Source of the DNA: Pelargonium nanum
Lineage: Eukaryota > Streptophyta > Magnoliopsida > Geraniales > Geraniaceae
DNA length: 34,795 nucleotides
Assembly: GCA_036897485.1 (NCBI GenBank)
Contig: JAYMTF010000506.1
Span: 1 to 34,795, forward strand
Direction: 5' to 3'
The translations under genes and the position numbers were made by a program. How positions within the stretch are numbered: position 1 is the first letter of the stretch; the number at the start of each line of letters is the position of its first letter. Below, piece by piece: positions 11,049-20,272 of this stretch. The notes beneath the pieces were generated by a model. It did no database searches and was not told the DNA's origin. It was given only the letters and a program-made list of their open reading frames with translations.

Positions 11049-11109
11049 AAACCATAAAGTGTTATTCGCTTTAAGTGATAACCCCATATGGGTTATCCGC
11101 AATTTGCCC
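11049..11109 (-). repeat. Right terminal inverted repeat (61 bp)
   Basis: Inverted partner of 9885-9945, ending AATTTGCCC at the element edge. Confidence 0.9.
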
Positions 11110-11412
11110 AAAATTATTTGTTATATTAAACTTTTATGATTGAACCATGAGTAAATTATCATTTACGGGAAAGGAACGCTTCAAAAGCAAGCTTCCACGT
11201 TCGCAAGCAATGATGTCACTTTGGAATGAAACCTTCATTTCTCTGAATTGTTTAAGCTGTGTAGTCTTCAATGGCTGCCTTTCTTTCTTTTCAATATCAT
11301 AGTCTTCAATAATTCAAATTTTAAACATGACGTGGTTGACACCAAGAAATGGAACATCATATTTCCAAAAAGAAATACTATGAAAATCAAAGTTGACACA
11401 TATTCTTTGTAC

Positions 11413-11420
11413 TATAAATA
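11413..11420 (+). promoter_or_regulatory. TATA box of the first GST gene
   Basis: TATAAATA lies 83 bases before the ATG at 11503, in the context TGTACTATAAATA. The same string precedes the second GST gene, so this core promoter was duplicated with the gene. Confidence 0.75.
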
Positions 11421-11502
11421 GTTAAGTACTAGGAGAAATTTCATATCTAGTTTACACAAGCATCCAATACTCTCAAACACCTTTCCAAATACCTGAAGAG
11501 AA

Positions 11503-13055
11503 ATGGCAGAAGTGAAGGTGATTGGATCTGTAAAGAGCCTCTTCTGTACGAGAGTTGAATGGGCTCTAAAGCTAAAAGGTGTAGATGAGTACGAGTATGT
11601 TGAAGAAGATTTAAGGAACAAGAGTCCTATGCTTCTCAAATTCAACCCTGTCCACAAGAAGGTTCCTGTTCTTGTTCATGGTGACAAACCAATTGCCGAG
11701 TCACTGGTCATCCTCGAGTACATCGATGACACATGGAAGCACAACCCTTTGCTACCAGCAGATCCTTATGACAGAGCCATGGCTCGTTTTTGGGCTAAAT
11801 TTTCTGACGACAAGGTATGTACATGCAATATAGGGTTCATGTTTATGAACTATTCTTCAACTATACATACATATCATGTTTGATCCTCCACCAATTACTT
11901 TTAAAATTATTATTGATTTTTATATTATATCAATAAAGTCTTATCATAAGTTATCAAACTTTCTGTTTGATCTCAAATCTTGCACACGTCTTAATCTCTA
12001 TTAATTGAGCGCATGTGATGTTACACAACAATTAATAGTAAAAGACACAGTTATAAATGAACTATACTTCTAGTATTCATATTATGTTTGAATTACTAGA
12101 GGAGAAACCGATTTGTAAGCTTTACAATAACTACATAATAACATTTTCACAAATAGGGAACATGTGTGTTTGTCGATTCTGGCTTTATAGTTTGGCCAGG
12201 AATAGACGCATAGATACAATAAAATTAAAATTAAAATATATGTGAAATACATAAAGTGAAAATAAGTATTTGAAACGACATTTTTGAGGCCTAAATGATC
12301 TCGGGTGGCTAAAAACTGTCCTTTTTTTTTCCTGTTTTGCTTCAGCCTATCAAATTTTAGGCGATTCTAACATTATTTTAGACTTTTACGGTTGTTTCCT
12401 ACACCATTGTGTAAAATATTAGTTTGAACAGATCTTAAATTGTCGGTTAAATTTAAGAAAGCAACATATTGTGGGACACTAAATGTTGAGTTAGAATAGT
12501 TGAAGGATTAATGATAATTTTCATTTTACGTGAACAGTCAAAATTAATTTTGTATATAATTGTATGATCAACGATGAGTTTAACCCTACAATATATGTAC
12601 TTGTACACGTACACGTAAATGGAGGACTCATCTAACATGATTTCAGATTTCATCAATGCGAAGCCGATATTATTTGATCATGTGTGCAGTGCCTGTTTGG
12701 TGCGTTCGGAGCATGCAAGGCTTTAGGAGAAGAAAAGGAAAGGGCTATAGAGAGTGCACAAGAATCCCTGGCTTTTCTAGAGAAGCAGATTGAAGGAAAA
12801 AAATTCTTTGGAGGAGAAGAGTTAGGGTTTCTTGATTTAGTAGTGGGTTGGATTCCATTGTGGTTGGGAGTGATGGAGGAAATTGGAGAAATGAAGTTAC
12901 TTGATGCCAACAAGTTTCCATCACTACACCAATGGGCTCAACATTTCATCCAAATTCCACTCATCAAAGAAACCCTACCTTCAAGACAGATGTTGGTAGA
13001 CTACTTCACTCCTAGCATCGCCTACTTGCGTTCTTTAGATGCCAATAACTCGTGA
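11503..13055 (+). CDS. Tau-class glutathione S-transferase, upstream tandem copy
   Basis: Two exons, 11503-11814 and 12690-13055, joined in phase 0 at the single intron position typical of tau GSTs; 225 aa. The N-terminal thioredoxin-fold domain (1-78) begins [20 protein letters not shown]. Ser12 sits where the tau-class catalytic serine lies. HKKVPVLVH and [11 protein letters not shown] form the glutathione site. The helical C-terminal domain (about 90-225) ends with [19 protein letters not shown] and [10 protein letters not shown]. These enzymes conjugate glutathione to electrophiles in the cytosol and are typically induced by stress, herbicide or auxin. The usual tryptophan before the active serine is replaced by GSVKS, as in the neighbouring copy. 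The 875-bp intron has no recognisable insert. It is about 79 percent identical to the downstream copy over exon 1, by eye count. Confidence 0.93.
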
Positions 13056-13540
13056 ATTATAGTTTGCATACGCCAAGTATACCAAGTTAGGAATGATGAA
13101 TTAGTGTACGAACACTCGTTAGAGCAAGTGGTTAATTTTATTTGGCCTCTTGAAGTTTCTGTTTCAAGCTTCTGTATGAATTAATGCGGTAATAAGTTGT
13201 TTTCTTAAAGTATTTGCTTTAATGTATGTGGATGTTTTTGGAGGGTTTTTTCTTACCTCTATGGCCAACCTAATACATCAAATAATAATGGTAGTCAACA
13301 CATTACACCAAGAGACTATGACCCACCCTAACTCCTGAAAACTATATTAACATTATCAAAACTTGATGATTGCTATTCACATATTGATGATAACTTGTGG
13401 TTTAAAATAGTGTAAAAAGGACTTAGGCATTTAAGGGAGTGACAATTGATGACGCGTAGAAGTTAATTACATTTATGGGTTTGTTTATCGAGTGCAATAC
13501 TTACATATGACAATAAATATAATTTTGTAAATGCGAATAT
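13056..13540 (+). other. GST 3' flank, no gene seen
   Basis: 3'UTR of the upstream GST followed by AT-rich intergenic DNA. No open frame, terminal repeat or RNA gene was recognised. Confidence 0.5.
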
Positions 13541-13960
13541 ATTTATTCAAAAGCTAACAAACAAACGATGCAATCAGGCAAGATAGACTCCCAACTTGTA
13601 CCCTCAGACGTAGAACTTAATAGCTTAGCAAGTTTATGTGCTACTCGATTCGCCGAGTGATACACAAAATTAAAGGAAACGCTATTAAAAGAAGACATTG
13701 GCGCTAGACAATCACCCACTAATAAAACAACCCTATTCCTATCAGCAACTCTCGACCTAAGAAGAGAGTAGAGCGAATCTGATTCGAACACCACACGCTG
13801 CCAACCTCTCTCCGTTGCCCACTTCATTGCTTCGAGCTAGCACAGCCCACGCCTCCCCATCATCGGAATCAACTGCCGCCTGGTTGCACCTGCACCCTGC
13901 CCCAAGAAATGCTCCGCCACTATCCCGCGCTGCCCAACCAACTCCAATCCGCTGCCCACT
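13540..13960 (-). pseudogene. RNase H-like (RVT_3) fragment, retroelement-derived
   Basis: On the minus strand, 13827-13543 is open for 94 codons: MKWATERGWQRVVFESDS, then a short stretch, then DCLAPMSSFNSVSFNFVYH and SANRVAHKLAKL. This is the C-terminal half of the plant RNase H-like domain (RVT_3), with WRRVVFESDS-type and SANRVAHxLAK motifs as found in LINE pol proteins and in stand-alone 'putative ribonuclease H' copies. Further upstream (13828-13960) related sequence such as DSDDGEAWAVLARSNE appears in another frame, broken by a frameshift and a stop. No reverse transcriptase remains. It lies between the two GST copies, so it probably inserted after or around the gene duplication. It is not a functional gene. 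Confidence 0.7.
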
Positions 13961-14412
13961 TCATTACAGTTTTGTTTCCTGATTAATATGAGCAGGTTAA
14001 AAGCCGTTTAATCTTTGTCACAAGGACCAGCATTTTACCATTTTGTTTCCCTCAAGAACTTCATTGTTGTGAAAAGAGTTACTAATCCACAACCAACGTA
14101 GTGAATGTTAATGTTTTTCTTAAAGGATAAAAGAGTCATTTACAAGTTCATATTAATCATGACACCAACTGTAATTATTATTTGATAAACAAGTTATTTA
14201 TATCCCCCATTATTTCCCTTATCCTGTGCAATATCTAGGTATCATATTTATTGAGCCATAAACACATTGAAAATGGAGTTTTGAATTTTCCAACAATTTT
14301 GTGAATGGAACGCAAGGAATGATGTCATTTAGGAGTGGGACATTCATGTTCTCATTTGTTTATGCCATTGAGTCAAACAAAGCTTGTTTTTCTTGCAATA
14401 TCCTAACATACT
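13961..14412. other. Intergenic, no feature recognised
   Basis: AT-rich DNA between the RNase H fragment and the SINE. No open frame or repeat structure was noticed. Confidence 0.5.
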
Positions 14413-14610
14413 AACATGTATTGTTTTTTTTTTGAGACATGTTGGGCCAAGTGGTTAATACCACTTTGAATTTCTTCTGAGGTCTCTAGTTCGAGTCTAC
14501 TTGTCGACAATATGGGATGGAATTTGTGGGGTGAGATTTAGGGTAAAGAAACATTATTACTTCGAGCATGATGTCTCGTTGCTTTTACATAAAAAAAACA
14601 TGTATTGTTT
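14413..14610 (+). mobile_element. tRNA-derived SINE with 14-bp target-site duplication
   Basis: AACATGTATTGTTT occurs at 14413-14426 and again at 14597-14610, flanking about 170 bp. The body has a pol III A box-like TGGGCCAAGTGG (14443-14454) and a B box-like AGTTCGAGTCT (14488-14498), 33 bases apart, as in tRNA-derived SINEs. It ends in ACATAAAAAAAA. The order is duplication, head with A and B boxes, tail and A-run, duplication. A T-run directly after the left duplication is unusual for a SINE head and could be part of the target. No protein is encoded. It lies about 130 bases upstream of the second GST start codon. Confidence 0.85.
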
Positions 14611-14659
14611 ACTACTTTAATCTTAAAAAATGTACTAACAAGTTGACCCATCCTTGTAC

Positions 14660-14667
14660 TATAAATA
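14660..14667 (+). promoter_or_regulatory. TATA box of the second GST gene
   Basis: TATAAATA lies 72 bases before the ATG at 14739, preceded by the same TGTAC as in the first copy. The SINE ends only about 50 bases upstream of it. Confidence 0.75.
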
Positions 14668-14738
14668 TTCTGCAATATACATTACAGAGCCATATAATAA
14701 TAGTCGTTGAAACTGGGTTTTAATTATTGAGTTGTTGA

Positions 14739-15636
14739 ATGGCAGATGTGAAGGTGATTGGATCTGTAATGAGCGGCTTTTGTTGCAGAGTTGAATGGGC
14801 TCTAAAGCTGAAAGGTGTGCATGACTACCAGTACATTGATGAAGATTTAATGAACAAGAGTCCTATTCTTCTCAAATTCAACCCTATCCACAAGAAGGTT
14901 CCGGTTCTTGTTCATGGCGACAAAGCAATCACAGAGTCTCTGGCCATTCTTGAATACATAGACGAGACATGGGAGCATTACCCTCTGCTCCCACAAGATC
15001 CCCATGACCGAGCCATGGCTCGTTTATGGGCTAAATTTTCCGACGAAAAGGTATGTAATACATACCTGGTTTATTTCTCATCTCTAGCAGTAGCCACAGC
15101 GAAGTTTTTTTTTTATATATAAGCAAGCGTACCAACCGAGGCTCGAACCTGAGACCTCGGGAGAAGCAAACACCTTAAACCAACTGCTACGATGATAGAT
15201 GGTAGTCGCAGCGAAGCTAACAAGAACTGGTTTATTTTTCATCTTATGGTAGTGTATGTTTGCTGTGTATGGAGCTTGCAAGGCTGTGGGAGAAGAAAAG
15301 GAAAAGGCTATAGACGCCGCGCAGGAATGTCTAGCGTTTCTCGAGACGCGGATTGAAGGGAAGAGATTCTTCGGAGGAGAGGAGATCGGGTTTCTGGATT
15401 TAGCAGTGGGTTGGATTCCATTGTGGGTGGGAGTGATGGAGGAAGTCGGAGAAATGAAGCTCCTGGATGCCAACAAGTTTCCATCACTGCATCAATGGGC
15501 TCAACATTTCATCCAAATTCCACTCATCAAACAAGCCCTACCTGCAAGAGAGAAGCTGATTCGTCATTTCATTGCAACCCTCGCCTACTCGCGTTCTCTA
15601 GATGCCAATAACGTAACATCAAAAGTTTACGCCTAG
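14739..15636 (+). CDS. Tau-class glutathione S-transferase, downstream tandem copy
   Basis: Two exons, 14739-15050 and 15253-15636, phase 0, giving 231 aa. It starts [20 protein letters not shown] with Ser12 at the catalytic position. [12 protein letters not shown] and [14 protein letters not shown] provide the glutathione site. The C-terminal domain reads [19 protein letters not shown], then [21 protein letters not shown]. It ends [12 protein letters not shown], six residues longer than the upstream copy. Role and location are as for the first copy. The intron is only 202 bp and about half of it is a SINE inserted on the minus strand, while the first copy's intron is 875 bp without that insert. 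Exon positions and lengths of exon 1 are identical (312 bp), which shows tandem duplication. Both copies appear intact. Confidence 0.93.
15090..15216 (-). mobile_element. Short tRNA-derived SINE in the GST intron, minus strand, with target-site duplication
   Basis: Flanking copies GTAGCCACAGCGAAG (15090-15104) and GTAGTCGCAGCGAAG (15202-15216) match at 13 of 15 positions and enclose about 97 bp. On the minus strand the insert reads an A box-like TAGCAGTTGG (15189-15180), a B box GGTTCGAGCC (15149-15140), then TATATATAAAAAAAA as the tail at the left edge. The order (head, boxes, A-tail, duplication) fits a SINE in reverse orientation. Its head shares CTTCT..GAGGTCTC..GTTCGAG with the SINE at 14413-14610, so the two are related. 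Its right edge is about 36 bases from the intron acceptor. Confidence 0.82.
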
Positions 15637-15867
15637 CTTACTACTACAGGAATCAAATAATCTATTTCAAGTACTGAGCCGTTTTCTATCCTATGTTTAG
15701 TAGCATAATCACCATCGCAAGGACACAAGTTTCGTGCAACAAAATAATGCCAATAGCACTTCAAATTTCCAGTATAATTGTGTACAACTAAGTGTATGTT
15801 GCTTCATATGTAAATAGATCATCTATATTTACTTACTATCGACATAAGGAATAACGTGTACGAAGAA

Positions 15868-17506
15868 TCACGTGGTATTGACACGGCGACATCGGCACCA
15901 AAATGCAGTTCCCCCACTTCTTCCTCGAGCGACTGCTATTTCCTCGTCGATGTAAAACCAGATAAAGAAAGGATCCCCCTTGGTGCTTGGTTCTCTATCC
16001 CCCTTCTGCCCAATACCAATCTCCAAAGGGTTAAAAGGTCCAATTTTTATTCGAATCCGCTCGAAAATGAAGGCCAGTATTCTATTCTTCCATGAAAATC
16101 CACCTTCAAATGTTAAGGATCCGAGTGGCCCAAGATACACCCCATTCTCAATTCTCTTTGCCTGACAATTAATGCAAAACCCAGCACTTTTTAGATTCTA
16201 ACGTCACAAACTCAATAAAACCTTTCTTCTGAAATTGATTAATAAAAAACACCCAAACGATTATACCATTTCTGCAATGAAATAGAATATTTCTATGGGT
16301 TTGCCCTTGCCAGTGTTTTTGAATCGAGGATTAGAGGGATAGAAAACATAACCGAAAATGGTTATGAAACATTTCAAAAACTAGAACCTATTACCTATAA
16401 CATTTCATGGGGGCCTGAAAAACGGGCATGGGAAAAGAGAATCAGCTCTGGGTTCTAAATGCTCAATAACAGAATTAAGTTCACAAAAGAAACGGACTAT
16501 CAAAATTTGAGTCTTTTTAACTTCATAGATGAACTAGTAATAGTATATTTACAAGAAACATGTTCTCCTACCTTAGCATGTACCATAACTCATCAAAGAT
16601 AGACAATCTCAAGCAATTTCTATGTACAAAAACATGTTCAAACAAGAATCACCCTCCCCTCCACTTTGTTAATCAAACACAATCATCTCAATTTCTCTTC
16701 GTATAGTAAAATCAGATAGTTTTATCATGTTTCAAACTGAATCAATAAAGGCGGAGACGAGGATTCTTACAGCGGCGTCAAACCTCTGAACAGCTGTAAT
16801 TGGAAAGTATCGGCCGCCGGTCAGTTTCTTCTGCAATTCAGTAGAGAAACAAAGAATCATTAGTGAAAAGTTGAGCAACACAAGACGAGGATGCAGTAAA
16901 ACAAAAAAAAAAAGCATAGCAACCTCAGCAGTAAAGATAAGCATCCAGGTTTTGCCAGGAGATTTAGATCCACCAAGTGTTTCAAGAAACGCGGAGGAGT
17001 CGACTTTTGCTTTTTCGATCACAGAAAATGCAGATAAAATCTGGTCAGCCGCAACCTTTCTCGTCTTTGCAGCTTTTTTTAGCACCTTTACACTCTCTTC
17101 AAGTTCCTAAACAACAAAAATGAAAATATAATCAATTATTATTTCAATTTCAACTTGTAAACTGAAGTGCGAAAGAGATTGTGTACAACCTAGTTTCAAG
17201 ATACCAATTCAAGAGCAAATACATTTTCTGAGAAGCCAAACAGAACAAAAAGAAACATAAAATAAGCAAAAAGTATGGAGAGAAGAGAAGAGAAGAGAAG
17301 CATACTGGATTGGGTTGTGGAACAAGAAGAGGGTTAGGGTTAGGGTTAGGGGAAGTTTGTTGAGAGGCTCTGGTGAGAAAATGGTGATTTGTTGTGGATT
17401 TGATTGTGTTGAGAGAGAGGAGTTTGTTGGGAAGGAAAGAGGAGGGTGGAGGAGGAAGATGAAGAGTGAAAGAGGGAGTGAACAAACATGAACAACCCAT
17501 TGGCAT
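15868..17506 (-). CDS. Plastid-targeted protein with fibrillin/PAP-like domain pattern
   Basis: Four minus-strand exons join in phase 0: 17506-17306, 17106-16924, 16830-16771 and 16161-15868; 245 aa. Residues 1 to about 50 (MPMGCSCLFTPSFTLHLPPP, then Ser/Thr/Asn-rich) look like a chloroplast transit peptide. A helical segment, ELEESVKVLKKAAKTRKVAA, starts exon 2. A beta-rich part then carries GKTWMLIFTAE (118-128), GGRYFPITAVQRFDAA, GVYLGPLGSLTFEG, a basic FIFERIRIKIGPF block and a closing FFIWFYIDEEIAVARGRSGG (213-232). The order GxTWxLxFT, then GPF, then YxDEExxxxRGxxGG, resembles plastid lipid-associated proteins (fibrillins), which bind lipids in plastoglobules and thylakoids. That assignment is by pattern only. 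Homologues of this exact type are single-copy plant proteins of unclear function, as far as I recall. The gene is convergent with the GST pair, whose stop is 231 bases away. Confidence 0.8.
17331..17352 (-). repeat. Telomere-like GGGTTA repeat inside coding exon
   Basis: Plus strand GGGTTA repeated three times and ending in GGGG, within exon 1 of the fibrillin-like gene. It encodes the Pro-Asn run SPNPNPNP at about residues 53-60. The plant telomere unit is TTTAGGG, so this is a six-base relative rather than a true telomere seed. Such AACCCTA-type strings are also common near plant transcription starts. Confidence 0.85.
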
Positions 17507-17698
17507 TTGAATTGCAAATGCAAATTGCTAGTTGCTAGTTGCTGCTCATTCTATGGGATTGCTTTGGATTTTTCATCTACTTCCATTTGATTGGTGCGGA
17601 GTGTACCACCACTGATTATCTCATTGTAGCCAAGGATTTTTCTTCTCTTTTTCTTTTACCAAAATTGTTCAAATTTGTAATATGAAACACATTAATAC

Positions 17699-18047
17699 TG
17701 CGTTTGATCGTCTGAATTGAATAGCTATAAATTAAATAACAAAGATGGATTACGACAAATAAAAAATCCAATGGATAAGCAGTGATGCATTCCAACTTTT
17801 GATGTATAATAAATCGGATTTGATATGATTTTATTAATTCTAACCAAATTGCTCTCGATTAGTTATTTTCATATCTAATCCATCGTAATCTAAGGGGGGC
17901 CCTTGGATTATTTCATCCATCATATGATGGATATAAACCACATTATAAATTTCGAAATTCAATCCATCGTTGCCGTCAAACGATGGATAAAATAGTATGA
18001 TGGATTTTGAAATCCAATTCATTCCTATATCACTGCGATTAAACGCA
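17699..18047. mobile_element. Candidate MITE with short imperfect TIRs and internal palindromes
   Basis: The left end TGCGTTTGATCG (17699-17710) and the right end CGATTAAACGCA (18036-18047) are inverted repeats with one mismatch. The interior is AT-rich and repeats TGGAT and ATCCA units in both orientations, such as CATCCATCATATGATGGATG around 17922-17932 and ATCCATCGTT/AACGATGGAT around 17960-17990, so much of it can fold back. Size, AT content and short TIRs fit a PIF/Harbinger- or hAT-type MITE. No convincing target duplication was found. It lies upstream of the fibrillin-like gene. Confidence 0.5.
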
Positions 18048-18789
18048 ACCAAGGTAACTTTGGTTTGAGGATTAGGATGTGATTGATATTTGAATTCAAA
18101 CCCCTCATTTTTATTTTATGCTTAAAGGAAATAGGAGTTTTATAATAAGTAGACTTGAAAATCAAATAATCTAACATGAGTAATTTGATTCGCAGATTTC
18201 AAACATTCAGAAGAACGATTTAATCGTCATATAATTGATTAAAAAATTGACTGCAATAGTGGGAGAATAACGTCCGCTTCTTAAGTATACTAGATACCAA
18301 TATTTTGTGTGATAAATTAAATTTTATATTAGTAATAACTCAAGTTGCACTACACTCTATACAACAACGCCCTACGAGGAAAGAGCTTAACATATTCGAA
18401 CACACCTTAAACATGTTACCATAACACCTAAAACTCAGTCGTAATGATATAAAAATAGAAATTTCTACAACATTTATCCATGTTTCTTAGAGTACACAGT
18501 CAAAAATATCGTAGTATTAAGGGTTAAGTGAGAGAAATCAATTATAAATTGAAGAATGAGTTCACCAAACTTGGATATGTCTTCTTTATCCAATTCAGAT
18601 ATGATTTATGTACTACTTATTATTCATGTAAACTCCATAGATTTTAAAGATCATTTTGAATTGATGTTAAACATGACATATGATATTTTATGTGATCATC
18701 CAAATGATTGGTCTCTAGAATTCTCCAATCAGTCTCACTTGGATCAATTCATTGAGTATCTCATAGTGTGATCATCATGTTTCTGTTGC
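18048..18789. other. Intergenic DNA with one unrecognised 71-codon frame
   Basis: AT-rich, with no certain gene. A plus-strand frame at 18556-18771 (starts MSSPNLDMSSLSNSDMIYVL) is the only one of note. I do not recognise it, it has no obvious promoter or splice context, and it borders a decayed retroelement, so it may be retroelement debris or chance. Confidence 0.4.
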
Positions 18790-19160
18790 ACCAAAGCTAT
18801 AATCAAGGGTTGTTGTCATCAGTAGATATCTTACATACCTTAATATCTCCCCCCTTAAGTATCCTTCGAATAAGATGATTGTGCTCAAGTACACATTTCG
18901 ACCTCGAGTGAGATCGGGATTTTTTAGCTTGACCAATAGGCTCATTGTTTCTGCAATAGAGATCTATTGTCTGTGGTGTTTCGAACGAATTTAACTTCAA
19001 TTATGAATTCTTTGATCCAAACAACCTCATCCATTGTCTACTTGGCTTTATTTGCAGAATACTTCACATGTCTAGCTTAGAACTCTTCTAACAAACATCT
19101 CCTCTACTAAAATAAAATAGATATCAAATATGTGATATGAATTCATCTGTCTTTTCGAAA
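18790..19160 (-). pseudogene. Decayed Ty1-copia pol fragment (RNase H region)
   Basis: The minus strand reads VKYSANKAKWTMDEVVWIKE, then FIIEVKF, then (in another phase) TIDLYCRNNEPIGQAKKSRS followed by HSRSKCVLEHNHLIRRIL and KGGDIKVCKISTD. These align with the Ty1-copia RNase H C-terminal region: AEYxAASEAAKEAVWIKKFI, LYCDNxGAIAQAKEPRSHQR, SKHIxRxYHLIREI and xRGDVKVxxI. The conserved LYCDN aspartate has become Arg (LYCRN), and frameshifts and stops break the frame. No LTR, integrase or gag was recognised nearby. It is a dead remnant. Confidence 0.8.
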
Positions 19161-20272
19161 GTAAGGATGTCCTTTACCAATTTTCGGTGACTGTCAGCAA
19201 AATTTGATTGCTATTTATCTACTCGTCATGCTCAAAGCATACAAATAAACAAATAAACGTCAAATTGCCATAGTCATTTGGCTAACAAGCGTACAAAACA
19301 AGCACTATATGAGTAGGGCTAATTTGTGCAAGCAGTTGATTCAAACGGAGTGACAACAGAAAGTTAAATATAAAAAGGTATAAACAAGGAAACATAATTA
19401 TGTTCGGACTTCAGCTTAGAATGAGAGTAATAACCTAACAAAAAAATGTTACTCATACAAGCAAATAAACGGGTAGATCAAAAACCATCTATTATATGTA
19501 AAATCGTACAAGAAAGGAGTGGGTAGATGATGTAATAATTTACACCTATCAACGCCCTGTAAAAGCATCATCTGCAATCAATATATGCCGCCATGACGAC
19601 CATTCTGTGCAGCCTCAATGTGTACACTACATAGAGATGCTTCCTCTGCTGGGTCTATTTGCCTGTTACATAAACAAAGCAAATAAATTTGGTGTTTTAT
19701 TGGATCTATTTATGTATACATAGAGGAATCATCAATACACCAATATTTCAAACCGTTAATTGACACAAAGTAACAGATTCTGATAGGAGTGTTCTAAATC
19801 CAATCTGGGACAGATTGTTGGGACCGGACTCGTCCAAATAAAGGCCGGACGCTAATTTTTTTTTTTTAAGGAGTTCAGTTCCAGTCTGGTCTCAAGACTG
19901 ATGAACATCACTAATTTCAAAAGTTTTAATCTAATATATAATGCACATTGCAACATGTACCACTAAAAACAAATAAAAAAAATCAGGTGGTTTTTATAAT
20001 GTTTCATTTACCATTTAGGCTTGAATTGCAGTATCTTTAAATATTGACGTCAACAATGTCAAAATCTAACTTCAGGACAACCAATACATAATGCAGGTTT
20101 TGATACTCAAATCATATTTAGACCGAAAATATATCTTAACCACTTAATCCCACTTACAGAGATGTAATGCACGCACATATTAAGAGAAACATACTCAAGA
20201 AATTATGGAAAAAAAAATAAGGAAACACAACCAGTCATACCTTACCTCTTTTTTTTTTTCAAAAAAATTGTT
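19161..20272 (-). other. eRF3 3' flank and likely 3'UTR
   Basis: AT-rich DNA downstream of the eRF3 stop. A segment near 19560-19670 is somewhat less AT-rich and, read on the minus strand, follows an acceptor-like AACAG (about 19662), so a spliced 3'UTR is possible. A T-run at 19857-19867 and short GGACCGG-type motifs around 19830 were noted without an assignment. Confidence 0.4.

Larger units (their letters stand above)
9885..11109. mobile_element. Non-autonomous TIR DNA transposon with GC-rich interior (probably Mutator-like)
   Basis: The ends are inverted repeats of 61 bp, at 9885-9945 and 11049-11109, starting GGGCAAATTGCGGATAACCC and differing at one position by eye. Weaker inverted similarity continues inward for another 50-60 bp. 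The 1,225-bp element encodes no transposase. Its outer thirds are AT-rich (AAATCA-like runs at 10140-10260), but 10285-10880 is strongly GC-rich with many CCGGAG, GTCGAG and CACCGTCG repeats. Long TIRs and a GC-rich interior fit a MULE, possibly a Pack-MULE that captured gene DNA, though no captured gene is recognised. Immediate flanks (TAAGAATTA left, AAAATTATT right) do not give a clean 9-bp duplication. Short open frames inside the GC-rich part look like by-products of composition. Confidence 0.8.

Noticed and set aside
14443..15189. tRNA genes suggested by A- and B-box-like sequences
   Set aside because: The surrounding sequence does not fold into a cloverleaf with an acceptor stem, and both sites have SINE structure with flanking duplications.
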